Counted from the stretch's first letter, positions 1 to 12,663 are shown. The stretch: DNA of 64,000 nt from Serpula lacrymans var. lacrymans S7.9 (GCF_000218685.1 NW_006763293.1:3097968-3161967), one strand, 5' to 3'. The notes: generated by a model from the letters alone, not told the origin. Program-made: numbers and translations.

Positions 1-1969
1 GGAAAGGATGATCAGATCGGCCCTTTCGAGCAAGTGTATATGAATATCGCTGTAAAGCCGGAGGAGATTGAGGAAGGCGTATCATCACACGTAGAACATG
101 CCCCAACGAACTTCTTGTCTATCCTTGCGAACCTCACGCCATTTTCTGATTTTAATCAGGTACGATGCGTCCTTTTCTTGCGTCTGTACCATACTCAACT
201 ATATAACAGAGTCCGCGAAATATCTATCAGTGTCAGGTGTGTCTTAAATTTTTGCTAACGCATACACCAAATTCAAATTGCTTAGATGGGTAAACAAACG
301 ATGGGGACGCCATCAACAGCTCTCAAACACCGGACAGATAATAAGCTGTACAAACTACAAACAGGACAAAGCCCTGTTGTTCGACCGCGACTACATAACA
401 CTTATGCCATGGATTCTTTCCCTAATGGCACCAACGCAATTGTCGCCGTCATTTCTTACACTGGCTATGACATGGAAGATGCCATGATCCTTAATAAATC
501 GGCCCATGAGCGCGGGTTTGGTTACGGCACTGTGTACAAGTCACAGATTGTTGACCTCAAGGATATGCGAGGAGCTTCCAAGTCGACAACTGCCCCAACC
601 CTGCATTTTGGTCTTGGTGACGACATCCGCACAGAAGAAGGAAGTCGTCAACATGCCTGCTGCCACTTCCTGGACCGGGATGGTTTACCTTATATAGGGA
701 CTAAACTAGATTCCGGCGATCCAATCGCTGCGTATGTTGACGACACTACCGGTCGTACTAAGTTTGTCAAGTACAAGGGTGATGAGCAAGCTCTCGTGGA
801 CGAAGTTCGTCTGTTAGGTAAGATTTTCCACTATATATTTCCCTCAAAACTGGGCTGACTTGCCGTGCTAGGTGGCGACGCAGGTGATACTGAACTACAA
901 AAACTTCATATAACATTAAGGATCACTCGGTCTCCTGTTATTGGCGACAAATTCTCATCGCGCCACGGACAGAAAGGTGTTTGTTCGCAGAAATGGCCAG
1001 CAGTCGACATGCCGTTCACAGAGAGCGGGATGCAACCTGATGTTATCATCAACCCGCATGCTTTCCCAAGTCGTATGACCATCGGCATGTTGGTAGAGAG
1101 TATGGCAGGAAAAGCTGGCGCCATGCACGGCTTAGCTCAAGATGCCACACCTTTCCAGTGAGACATGTTGTTTTGATCTTTTCAATTGAGTTGACGGGAT
1201 TTGGCAGATTCTCTGAGGAAGATACTGCTGTCGATTATTTCGGAGAGCAACTACTTGCTGCAGGTTATAACTACTACGGTAACGAGCCTATGTATTCCGG
1301 CATAACTGGCAAAGAGTTCGCTGCCGACATCTACATCGGTGTTGTCTACTACCAGAGATTGCGACACATGGTGTTAGACAAATTCCAAGTGCGAACAACA
1401 GGCCCGGTGGATCCTGTCACCCACCAGCCAGTAAAGGTATGTGCCTATTGATTTTGTTTGTGACACTTCCTCCATTGTGCTGCTTTTAGGGTCGTAAGCG
1501 CGCAGGTGGTATCCGTTTTGGAGAAATGGAGCGTGATGCTCTTATTGCCCACGGAACCTCGTTCCTATTACAAGACCGTCTGATGAATTGCTCCGATTAC
1601 TCGACAGCATGGGTCTGCCGTACCTGTGGTAGTCTGATATCTCTCGGCTACGACGATATCAGCTTAGGTGAAATGTCTGTTGGCTCATCTGGAGGGATAC
1701 GATCGACTGGCCCAGGTGGCGAATACTGCAGAGTTTGTCGTGCTACCGCAGAGGAGGAAGAGGACCGCGCTCGTCAAGCATTGGCGACTGGCCAAAATCC
1801 TCGACATGGCACCCATTCCGACATTACTGTCGCTATCAGTTCTCAAAATGTATTAGGACGGTCAACAAAGGGTGGGGATCTGGATGTGGTCGCAGTTCCT
1901 TACGTTTTCCGTTATCTCTGTGCTGAGTTGGCTTCGATGGGTATCGCCATTTCGCTAGAAGTTCGTTGA
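1..1969 (+). CDS. RPA135: RNA polymerase I second-largest subunit, C-terminal part (5' end outside window)
   Basis: The gene encodes the second-largest catalytic subunit of the nucleolar polymerase that makes the large rRNA precursor. Visible exons are 1-159, 210-236, 286-817, 872-1157, 1208-1436 and 1490-1969, and all phases close. The translation contains the family hallmarks [44 protein letters not shown] and GNEPMYSG. It ends with the clamp region ([12 protein letters not shown]) and a C-terminal zinc ribbon built from CRTCG and CRVC. The wording of these blocks matches Pol I rather than Pol II or III. The start lies left of base 1, so only roughly the last 550 residues are here. The second visible exon is only 27 nt and encodes exactly SPRNIYQCQ, so skipping it would delete a conserved block. 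Identity is very secure; the upstream structure is unseen. Confidence 0.95.
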
Positions 1970-2216
1970 AGTTACCGAACTGATCTGGGTATGGACATAT
2001 CTCATAATTGCATGTATATTCGGATTCCCATACGAAAAGTAAAGATATCAAGCACAATGTGTGCGTTACAATAATACCACAAAAGACATGAATATAAACA
2101 CTTTATAAACAGGCGAAAGGAAGTATGGTGAAATGTCCCTTCTTACATTACTTAGTAGGTATGGGCTAGTATCGCTCCCAGAATAAAAGTAGTTCCAAAA
2201 AAGGGTATAGGCGGAT

Positions 2217-5200
2217 TTAATCCGAGCCAGTAGTTGAGATAGAAATGGATGTGGAAGTGACAGAATCTGCGTTTAATAATTGAACCTCAGGTTCATTTGT
2301 GGTAGATAGGTGTTCCTGCCCACCCTCCAAAAGAAACTCAACAAGAGAGCTTTGCAACTCGGCGTCAGGTGCCGGCGATGTTTGCGTCTGAACATCTGGG
2401 GGAGGTGATGGATAAGGATTACTGAAGTCCATTGCTTCGGTGAGTAGGTTGGACCGAGTCAGGAATATATCAACAAGAAGGCGACATTCTTCGGCACTGG
2501 TTGCATGCGAAAGCAACCGGCGCATGTCGCGTGCATGTTCGCCCAGCGATGCAGCAGGCGTGACAGACCGTACACTGGTCGCCGTTTTGGTCAGCGAAGC
2601 AAAAGCACCTTTTGAAGATCTACGCTCAGGGGCCTGGACGGTGGACTGCACGGGTTTAACGGTAGTTATCTGAATGGGGATAGTGGCACGTGCTGAATCG
2701 AGTTCCGTGTTTATAAGCTGAGAGCTGGACGATGACAGACTCTTCTTAACAGCGTCGACTTCAATCACAGGAGATGTACGCGTAACTCCCCTCTCTGCCT
2801 CGTCGTTGATCGCAGTAGGTAAACTAGGGACGGGAGGCTCTGCTGATGATTTCTGGTCCCAGCTTGGGACGGCTTTTCTAGGAATAGGACCTTGTGGACG
2901 ATAATCCGATGCGGGTTGGTTCTCAACAGAAATATGGGTGTCAGAGGAAGATGGTGAAGCAGGAGGATAGCGCGGAGGCACAGGTTTATTCACCAAGGGA
3001 GCAAGACTGGTCATGGATTTACTGGGTAGAAGTGGGACTTGTGGTGATTGAGAGCCACTAATGGTATGCTTGCGGTGCGGTCCTTTGGTATGAACTTCAA
3101 AATTACCATCCAAACGCACTTTTTCCGCCGAACCGTTCAAGGTCAGCCTAGAAATCATCTTCTGCAGTCGACCTGACTTTTTAGGAGTGGTCAAAGACGA
3201 TATACTGTCATTTGCCCTTGCCACTTCTGGGATGTCAGGTGGGCCCTCTGCCAAAAATTCAATCAATTCTTGGGCGCTGGCAGATATCTTGGGGTTAGAG
3301 GTTTTTTGTGAAGGACCCTTCTCTTCTTCAACCTCGTCCATATCAGAACTACCCGTGCCCATAACATCGTCGAGGTCCAATGATTCTCGATTCCGCGCGA
3401 TTACACGGCGGGGTTTAGTGCCATCCACGTTAAATTGTTTTGGGAGATGCTTTTCGCGATTTTGGGCCATGTTGGTGGTTGAAGCCGGTGGCATAGGGAA
3501 AGGAGCAGTTTCGCTGCGCGAAGATTGACGTACTGGAAAAGCTGAAGATTTTACGACTGGGCTCGAAGTAGAGGCCGAACGGAAACGAGTAAAAGACTCG
3601 CTAATTTGAGGCGCGGCTGAAGCCGAGCTCATTTGCCGAGGTCGACTAACTGGGGGCTTGGCGGAGGCTGGATCTTGTACAAACTCTTCGTCTTCAATAA
3701 TTGAGTCGACGTGGCGCAACGATGGTCTTTTGGTCCGCTGCTTGATTGGCTCCAACTTCGCTGGCGTCGGCAGTTTCTGCGTGGTGTCAGGGTCGGGTGT
3801 TTGCGTCAAAGCGCGGGCACCAGACTTTTGACGCAAACGCTCCTTCTCTCTGTTGAAGACCTGGGCCAACCATCAATATTATTCTGTTGAGAGTATATGG
3901 AAACAGCTGTACCTCCATGGTTTTGAGCCGGTCAGGAGTTAGCGAGACCTTCATGGTAGAACCAGAACGCATCATGTTGTCAAAGTCTTGAGACCGAGAG
4001 TCGTCCTGTATGTCCAGGTAAGTAGTTGACTGATTGCACAATATCAGAATTCCTTACACTAAACGTCGACGATACCGGCGACTTGTCACTATAGATTGAT
4101 TGCTTTGCAACAACACTTCCTACGGATTCTGCTTTTTTATGTCCGTTGCCATGGTCATTGCCTGTAGGATAGTCACTTGAAGTTCGGCTATTTGCAACAA
4201 ACATTTTCATCGCCCTCGCCTTCTCAAATGAGGTCCTGGACGAATGAGCAACAGGCGTGGCCACTGCGTTCGGACCGTTGTTGGGAGAATCAGTAGATAT
4301 GCGCGAGCGCGTCCCATTCCCATTGCCAGTGGTTTGTTTAGGAGGCAGTTCGGAGTCATGAGATGCTGGAGTACGCTGTTCGCCTTGCTTTTCACGGGAA
4401 AATGACTTGCTTCGTCGCGGCCTTGTCATCTTGGAAAGATTCTCGATTTGCTCGTAAACTGCGGATTTGGCGTGAAAAGATCAAAACACAAGCATCAGTA
4501 TATTTAATGAATACGGACCTTTCATACTCTTGAAAAGGTTATATATCGATCCATCTTCGCAGAGTGCAACAAAAAGGTCTTGTACGTTTGCCGTGGTTCG
4601 ACTGCTATCCCGGGTCGCAACACGCCCTACATTTGATAACACGTTTCTAGACAATTATCTTCAGTAATGAATCGTCGTGCAATAGAGTAACATACTCGCA
4701 AACAGATCTATTTTCCATTGTCTTATCAGCGACAGCACATGGAGAATAGGAGGACAAACGTACTCCAAAATTGCGGTCAGGTACAAAGCAGCTGGCGTGA
4801 GCAGCGCTTCTTTTGGAGGAGTGACACCGTCAACGTCCATACGCTCATACAATCGCGACTCCGCCTCTGGGTCTTCGTCTGTATCACTCAGAGTCGAATA
4901 TGCTTCGCACTTTAACCTCAATAGCTGCAAAAATGTCGTAAGAGATGCAGCGTTGCAGTTGATAAGAATGAAATAAATATAATTACTTCAAACATCCATT
5001 GCAGATGAAAGTTGGCACCCTTCTCTGCATTTCTGCTATGCGAAGAGCCAGAGCCTGCGGCGCTCCCAGTGCGCTCCCAGTGTGCCCTCAACTCCACCTC
5101 AGCTTCCAAGAGCGCCTCCTTCCCTAGCGCTGTTGGCAACACCTTGTGCAAGCCTGCTCTGAGTTGATCTGTCGCTAGAGAACGAGCGACGCTGAGTATA

Positions 5201-5398
5201 TTATAAAGAAATTCGTCGAGAAGAACGTTGATAGATTGAAGAGCGTCGATATTGAGCTTTGTGGGACGAATATCGGACAAAATAACATCGGCTGAACGTG
5301 AGGAAATGTACAAAGGAGCTATTGAAGAGTTGTGAACAGAGATGACAAGAGCAGCGAAAATGTGGAGACTGACCGTGAACCTGAGTGGGACCCGCCAT
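2217..5398 (-). CDS. Histone-fold-like N-terminal domain protein with long disordered Ser/Pro tail
   Basis: No name is recognised. The best model has eight exons on the minus strand: 5398-5374, 5318-4987, 4924-4764, 4707-4696, 4646-4519, 4458-4058, 4005-3913 and 3860-2217, giving 931 residues with all phases closing. Residues about 10-220 form helices with LSDIRPTKLNIDALQSIN, LLDEFLYNILSVARSL, LTPAALYLTAILE, VLSNVGRVATRDSSRT and NVQDLFVALCED. That pattern of long amphipathic helices with an Arg-rich loop looks like a histone-fold pair, which is my inference. The remaining two thirds is low complexity and rich in Ser, Pro, Thr and basic residues, so probably disordered. Exon 4 is a 12-nt micro-exon inside the fold. 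The 25-nt first exon uses a weak GTCAGT donor and is the least certain part. A nuclear or chromatin role is plausible but unproven. Confidence 0.72.
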
Positions 5399-5796
5399 AA
5401 TGTTGTACAGGAAGGAGAGAGCGAAGAGGACGATAACTGCAACAGGAATACGGCAGCCACAGGTACCGTGCTACCAAAAATGAGATCAGATCCCGAACTT
5501 TTTACAGGGTATATATTTGCTGATTCAAACTCGCCAATTTTATTGCTTCCTCAGTTGGCATCAAAATATTCCTTTTTTAAGTACAGCATTGCGATCATCA
5601 CCGTCATCTAATTTCTCTGTATCTAGGTGAGCTAGAATGGCCTCCCACTCCATTTGATCTATGTAGTTCTGCGAGAATACGAGAACGTGACCCCCACTTG
5701 TGAAGAAAAGTACAAAAACAACCTTTCCACGACAATGCTACATGTATGATGCATATATGATGACCCGTGTGCGTGGGTAACAGTGCACGCCGTGAT
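5399..5796. other. Intergenic spacer, no gene seen
   Basis: This 398 bp spacer lies between two minus-strand genes. It must hold the promoter of the histone-fold-like gene and the 3' end of the zinc-finger gene. Reading frames here are short and show no recognisable protein. Confidence 0.6.
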
Positions 5797-8700
5797 TCAC
5801 AGCAGCATCTTTTCCACAGCTTCTTCCTCGCCAGAATTCTTGTGTTTCGGCCAATCAGCTTCAGCAACCTCATCAACAGGTCCAACAGATATAGATGAGA
5901 ATTCTTGTCTGTCCACCACCAAAGATCCTGGCTGTCCATCGTGATGTAAAGCTGCATCTGATGCATTGGAAGATGCGGTATAGTGTGTCACAGCTCCTCC
6001 TGCCGCGTCTGGCACTGGTCCTGTCTTATTTGTGATTTTTGCTGTGTCGAAAAAAACAAGGCCAGCCTGAATCATTTGCGATATCGGCGCCGACGGCAGA
6101 TCGTCTAGTACCAGTGATTTCGGTACCCCAGAAGACAACGGAATCAGGAAATCATAATCGTCTTGCATTGGCTGCGGTACGTCTTCTGGAACACCAGAAG
6201 GTCGAGAGTAGTAACGGAGAGGAACTGCGGCATTTGGTTTTTTCATGCCTAATTCCACTGGGCCAAATATGTTTCGCAGTACCTGATTGTCAAGAAGTTT
6301 TCGCTAAACTTTTGAAAGAAAACTAGAATAGCAGCAGACACTTACCCATGGCCCGAGTACGGCATGGCGCTGGGCTGAAATAATAGCTTGTCGCACATGT
6401 CGTGGTTCTACTCTATAAGATGGGAGAATTTCGGGAATCGGTCCAAGCGATGAAGGCAATCTTGGAGTGTAGGGCTGCGTAGTTGATTTTACAGGAATCG
6501 CTACGTCTGAACCTGGGGCTTGATGCAAGACTTCGTGTTGCATAACATCAATGGGCGTCGTAAAGTGCTGAAGACAGCCTACAATATGATGTCAAGATAC
6601 CTCTTCACCGTAGGACTATGAATCTCTTACCTAATATCGAACAAGGTAAAGAAGACTTGGGATGTTTCTCAACGTGTGTTCGAAGTTTCAATAACGAAGA
6701 AAACTTCATCCCGCAATCTTGCCAACGGCAGAGAAAAGGACTCTGTTATAGATTCCGGTGAAAATGACAGAGGGCCGCTCAGTATAGACAACATACCTTT
6801 TTATCTATGTCTTTTGTATGTAATAAAAGATGTACACCCAATTTTTCACCACTGTTCAGTATAGCATTACAGTTTTGCCACCGGCAAGGGTTCTCTGATA
6901 TTTTAGACAACGCTTGATCCATCACATATTTTTCAAGAGGAGCATAAGAATCTAATAAAACATAAGACATAAGACACCATATGTTATCACAAAGAGCTGA
7001 CACGTACCTTCGTCGTTCAAAGCTTGATCACTAAGCATTTGTCTCGAAGCATGTTGTTTTTTTCTTTTCTTGATAGCTTGCGTCACCCATGAAGGAGCAG
7101 AAGGAACAAGTACATATGCCATTTGCTTTCTCTTTTTCCCTCTCTTTAATTCCGAAGGTGCATCGACATCACCCACATTCATAGCCTCGACATCCGCCAC
7201 CAGACTCTTCACCGACGCCTGTGGATCGTCAATTATCATCACGTCATCATCCACTCCTGGCAGGGCGTGTGATGGACCAACTGGTGGAGGTGATGGTGAT
7301 GACGATGGTGATGGTAGGAATAATGGAACACCCTCCTCAACGTAGTTGGACTCCGATTGTTGTGGATGGAGGTCGAAAGTTGACGACACGGGTGAAGAAG
7401 CGACCTGTGTCGTGCGGTACTCCTCAGCAGCAGGCGTAGTCAGTTCAAGAATTTCTGGCTCCTCTAAAGCCTTGTTCGATGGGCTTGGCATCCTCGTCGC
7501 ATCTTCAATGACCGATACGTCTTCACTTTGAGACTCCGATATCGTAAGTTCGGCTAGTTCCTGCGAGGGTGGTTGTGTCTCCATGGGAAGGTCTGTTTGT
7601 GATGGCGGGGCCGTTGACGAGAGACCATCATGGGGCGCTCTTGGGGCCAATGAGGGGCCAGATACTTGAGGTACCACCGGCACATCTGCAGCATTTATGG
7701 GATGCATTTGATTTGACTGTACATGTGACAAATTTTGGGTTTGTGCTGATGGGGCATTTATGTTTCTGTCCTGGTGTTCGGGGGCCGCCGCTACTTCAAC
7801 GTTAAATCAAGAGTGTACGAGAAGATGTGATTAGTTTACCCACCAACTGGTCTTTTATCCATCGCGGAGACCACCGTGTTACCAATGGCTTTGGGCTGGG
7901 CTGGATACTCCATTTCCTGTTGCCTTCCTGACAGACTAGTCGTGCTAGATCCACCAATGGCTTGAGACTGGGCTGCATGCTTCGTTGCCCGTTGCCTTCC
8001 TGACTGACTAGTTGTGCTGGACGATCTTCCCAATGAGCGCAATATATCCCTGGCAAGGCGTTTCTTGTCGGCCTCTGCTGGGGTACGAGGTTTATTGACG
8101 TTGTCCCTTCTAATGGGATTAGGAAGAGGGACATTTACAGGTCCCCCCACAGCAGCTGACGATGAGGCGTTCGCATTAGGTGGACCTGGCTGAGACCTGG
8201 CCTGAGTAGCAGCCTTAACGCTGTTGATTGCCTGTGCTAATGGATTCGGCACTGGAGACGAAACTGGTGGTTGATATTGGCGCATTTGGACATTATATGG
8301 AGCGTAAGGAGGGGCAGGTATGGTTGCAGGACCCGGTGTAGGGATCCAGTAGACTTGATCAAATGGGTTTTTGAGGTTTGCGTAAACCGGAGTCGATCCT
8401 AGTACGGGTGTACGACTATAATAACCCTGTGGCAAGGCTGTAGCGTTGTGCGCCGTAAATCCAGGAGTAGACACGAATGCAGGCTGTGTAGTGCCCGCAA
8501 AAACCGTAGCTTGATTACGAGTAGAGGTTTGGGCATGTGACTGCGCTCGAGTTTGGGCATCAAGTTGTACTCGAAGCTGAGCTTGCATCTGAGCTTGAGC
8601 CTGCATTTCTGCCTGAATTTGCGCCTGAACATGAGTCGGAGTCTGATTCATTGGCTTGTTCTGGGCCTGACTTTGGAATTGAGCTTCCCGTGGAGGTTTA

Positions 8701-10583
8701 CTTTCCGACGGTGGTGCTGAGTGCTGCGAAGCACGAGATGTGAGAGAGATGGGCACATTGGTGAAAGTGTGAGCGGGATCAACCGACTGCGAAGGCGCTG
8801 CCTGCTGAGTGGAGCTTGCTGCATTTACAGTTGTACCTTCTCGCGTTCGGATAGCTTCGAATGAATTGCTCTGAGGCGTAGTTTGAGGTATTGGCTGTGC
8901 GGACGTAGAAGCCTGTGACGTCGCTTGCGCAGATGCCGAGCTCCAAGATGTTTCCACCGACGCCTTATCCGCAGTCGCGTTCAATTTCGATGCTTGACCT
9001 TCGTTCAATAACGCAAGGGCTTCCTGTAGAAAATTTCTTGTAAAATCTGGGCCATATTGCTTTATACATTATCAGGATATTGAACATCGTGTGATAAAGC
9101 ACTGAGTAGGATAAACTCACTTGCTGAAGATATGCAGCGGATTTGAAGAGCGCCTCTTTGTTTAGCTTCGGATCAAGAACCATACCCTGAGCCTAGATAC
9201 GCGCAGTGAGATTTCATTGTATTAAACAGTTATGATAAAAACTCACACTGCCAAATTGTTGAGCGCGTTGAAGAAGCATCTCTTTAGTCACATGCGACTC
9301 TACATGGGGCAAGTCCTGCCTTGAAACTGACCTGGAATCTCCAACGGTATTTGGAGCATGGGAAGGAGAAGTCTTCCGTGCATAAGTCCTGAGGTTTCCA
9401 GAACTGGAACTGTGTTCAGGTTGGCCGAGTGCCCCATCCAAACTCGATGAGATGGTTACAGGCGCTGACGCCTGGTACGTAGCCCGATTCTGATTCTGAA
9501 GGCTCTGGCCTGTCGTGCGGAGAGTTTTCTGGGAGTGAGAACCTATAGGCGATGGTGCAGTTCCGTACTGACCGAACTGATTGGAAGAATAAGGCTGCTG
9601 AAAAACGGCCTGAGTTTCATTAGTGCTGATGTGGCTGGAAGACGCGGTAGACTGGGGACGAGAATCTGGCTGTTTATAATGGCTAGCACTGCTCGATTGT
9701 AACTGTGATGGCTGCTGTGGCTGCGTTTGTTGATAATTACTCGTACCCGCAGAGAACTTGGAAAACATAGAAGCATTCGAGCTTGTATAGGGATTTATAG
9801 CTCGGAGCGCAGGTTGCGAAGCTGCCTGAGGTTCTGTATGGGAAGAGCCGAAAGGTGATGGTTCGTATCCAAAAGGCTGAGTGTTCGAGCTTGAATATAT
9901 ATGGCTATGCTGCGTTGTATGTGATGAGCTTGTGACGTTGGGACTGTAGTGTGCAGACGATGACGAAGATCCCTTTGAACTTGTGATCTAAGAAGATAAC
10001 ATCAGTCCATAAAAAGGATAAGGCATTCGAATATGCATACGGGTGGAGACGTGCGCTGGAAAGCTGGTATTTCTACTATACGTGCAGAACTGGGCAACAC
10101 ATCCTGCCTATCGAAGGCCTGAAGGCCCGCAGGGACTGGGGGCGTTGGGAAAGTAGCTGAACTTGAGCGATATTGAGACGTAGGTCTAGAATATAACAAT
10201 GTTACATATGATGGATACCAATCATCCCCAAAAAAACGGCGGGCGGGTGCTTACGGTGGGCCTCCGTTTCCGCCCAAAGATGCCAACATCCGCCTGAAAT
10301 GAAGGCAAAAGGCGTTAGTGATACACAGACCAAAGACGAAATTGATACATATCGGAAGCACTCACTTGGCCTCTTCACCCTCTTGTACACGCTGCAGTAG
10401 TTCTTGCTCCATGTAGCGCTTATAACCTGCTTGATTCCTTGCCTCGAGTGAATCGATAAGAGCGCGAGCCTCTTCGATTTGTGCTTGGTTCGTACGATAC
10501 TGATCTCCCGGTACGACCGCGTTTTGACGAAACAGATTCAGAGCTTGGCTCAAATTCACACCATTTTGATGAGCCCTGTCCAT
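5797..10583 (-). CDS. Three-finger C2H2 zinc-finger protein with long Gln/Ser/Pro-rich N-terminus
   Basis: The model has eleven exons: 10583-10366, 10293-10255, 10185-10041, 9987-9247, 9192-9121, 9023-7844, 7793-7008, 6951-6797, 6742-6631, 6578-6346 and 6282-5797. All phases close, for 1388 residues. The start is the ATG in MDRAHQNGVN. The N-terminus begins with a charged helical stretch, followed by about 700 residues rich in Gln, Ser, Ala and Pro, including a run of QAQ-type repeats. An acidic patch (DDDVMIIDD) and a basic patch (KRGKKRKQ) come next. Three tandem fingers follow, all of the C-x4-C-x12-H-x3-H form; their first pairs are CRWQNC, CRWQDC and CSILGC. The C-terminal 240 residues have conserved-looking segments such as GPWVLRNIFGPVEL. 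A DNA-binding transcription or chromatin factor is the natural inference. I could not place it in a named family; the fingers recall fungal remodelling-complex subunits but no ARID domain is visible. Confidence 0.78.
7881..8024 (-). repeat. 72-bp in-frame tandem duplication inside the zinc-finger gene
   Basis: Two adjacent 72-bp units, 7881-7952 and 7953-8024, share their order of words (ACCAATGGCTT, GTTGCCTTCCTGAC, CTAGT.GTGCT). They encode two 24-residue copies: one has TTSQSGRQRATKHAAQSQAI, the other TTSLSGRQQEMEYPAQPKAI. Because 72 is a multiple of three the frame is kept. Confidence 0.85.
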
Positions 10584-10838
10584 CGTCCTTCTGGAACGCC
10601 CTTCTAACAAGTAGCCGAAGGTTTGTTGTTGTGAATGAACCCAAAAACCAAAAAACCAAGCGTCTGTTTACGAGTTAGATACGAATAAAAAGTCCCAAAG
10701 AATGCAGAGGGACCAGTGGACCGAAAGAATGTTTAGAAGACAAAAGGGATGGTCATTGGTAAGCGCTGGTGGCGTGAGTGTACACGTGTGTGGCTGCGAA
10801 TCAGCGCGTCTTGAGCGCGTCGCGTTCTTGCTTTTCCC
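10584..10838. promoter_or_regulatory. Shared divergent promoter, zinc-finger gene / NDUFAF5
   Basis: Only 255 bp separate the start codons of two divergently transcribed genes, so both promoters must lie here. No clear TATA box was seen. Confidence 0.55.
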
Positions 10839-12416
10839 ATGTCTTTCAGCCTCATCCGGTCTACGCGCCTGCTCCAGCGCTGGCCCGTGCACATCCGCAC
10901 ATTCGCTGCAGAATCCTCATCGTCCCCACCACCCCGCTTGGGCTCAGTAGGCCCCTATGAGGTCTTTGACCGAAACGCAAAACGCCTCCAGAAGGACCGA
11001 GCCGTATCTCGTGATGCTGGTGTTAGGAGCAGGACCGTGGACTATGTCCGAGATGAGGTTGCGGACAGAATGATGGAGAGACTGCTGGTGTGTTTACTTT
11101 GTTCTATCTTACACCCTATATTACTCTTGAGGTTCTGCCGTTACTGTCGAAATATATTATTCTTACTACACATCCTCTCGTAGGATATTAAACGCAAGTT
11201 CGACACGATTGTCGACCTCGGCTCAGGTGCAGGCCATTTTTCTAAGCTGCTAGAACCCGAAAAGACGCGCAAGGTTATAATGATGGACTCCAGCGGTATG
11301 TTTGATTTACACTGCTCAGAAGTCTGATGACGATGCTATTCTCACCAGAAAAGACGCTCAATCGTGATCCTGACGAAGACTTTGATGGTAGATTCATATT
11401 ATAAGTGTGGCCTGTATGCTACTAATTTTCCTTACTTTTTCAGTCGAAGTAGAAAGAGTACATGCAGATGAAGAGCATCTCCTTGATGCCTTACCCCGTA
11501 ATTCGCAGGAAGCTATAGTCTCCTGTCTCAGTTTACAATGGGTCAACGATCTTCCCGGTCAGTATCCCAACGAATGGAACATCCACTTTCATTACCTACC
11601 ATATCCACACAGGCGTGCTCATACAGATAAAAGAAGCACTTCAGCCAGACGGGCTATTTCTTGCCGCTCTATTCGGTGGTGACACACTATTCGAGCTGAG
11701 GTAAGTTTGAAGAACAAACATCTCGTACTCTAAACCATGGTCTATCAAACAGGACATCTCTTCAGCTCGCAGAAGTTGACCTAGAAGGTGGCATATCACC
11801 ACACATCTCTCCCATGACCGGTCCGTTGCACTTTCTAGTCTACCTACACCCTCCAACTTTCATTGCCCCATACTCACCTTGAATATTATTGTAGACACCA
11901 GAGACATGTCCAACCTCCTTTCTCGTGCGGGCTTCACCCTCCTTACCGTTGACGTCGACGAAGTCAAAGTGGCCTTCCCTAGCATGTGGGAGCTCGTCGA
12001 GGACTTGCGCGATATGGGCGAGAGTAATGCCGTCATAGGACGGTACGCGCCATCCCTAATCCTAGTTTCGCCACGCCTCACTTTTTTGCACTTCCTCATT
12101 TTAGGAGACACTTCCTGCATCGCGATACACTGGCCGCAGCTTCTGCTATCTACAAAGGTCAGATTGTTCATTGCTATTAGGCACTTCACCAACTCTATTT
12201 GTGACACATACAGAGCTACACGGCAATGAAGATGGTACAATTCCTGCGACCTTCCAGGTCATCTACGTGGTACGTCTCACTGCTGACCACTGTGTTATCC
12301 TTTCCAGAATGGCTTAGGGCTGTTATCTGTTCTAGATTGGCTGGAAACCTGCCCCGACCCAGCCAAAACCCCTTGAACGAGGCACCGCGCAGACGAACCT
12401 GCAGGAGGTCCTATAA
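10839..12416 (+). CDS. NDUFAF5: Complex I assembly factor NDUFAF5-like mitochondrial methyltransferase
   Basis: NDUFAF5 is a mitochondrial SAM-fold enzyme needed for early assembly of respiratory complex I; the human protein hydroxylates an arginine of NDUFS7 (family knowledge). Ten exons: 10839-11087, 11184-11295, 11349-11387, 11444-11557, 11613-11700, 11753-11820, 11895-12042, 12105-12157, 12214-12269 and 12336-12416. All phases close, giving 335 residues, close to the usual length. The N-terminus [18 protein letters not shown] is basic and hydroxylated, as expected of a mitochondrial presequence. The family block [13 protein letters not shown] follows, then the SAM motif [34 protein letters not shown] and a C-terminal VIYVIGWKP. 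Intron 9 has a second possible acceptor at its middle, but only the distal one keeps the conserved IGWKP. An organism carrying this gene should have rotenone-sensitive complex I. Confidence 0.93.
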
Positions 12417-12663
12417 TACATCCATACTTTTACAGAACCATGTTTTATTTAAGTATAAAAAGTCGACCATTTTTTACACAACCCGACATTCAGACCAGCA
12501 GATGTGTATGCTGCGTTAAGCACGTGATTAGGAAGGCAGGAATTTTTTTGGGGTGCATCGACGCGACAGACAACGATCAAGATCGTCCTACAAGTTCATC
12601 CATCTCTAGATCCCTTACTGGAGTGCCGGAGGTTCTTTACCGCTGTATTGGCACATCACTGGT

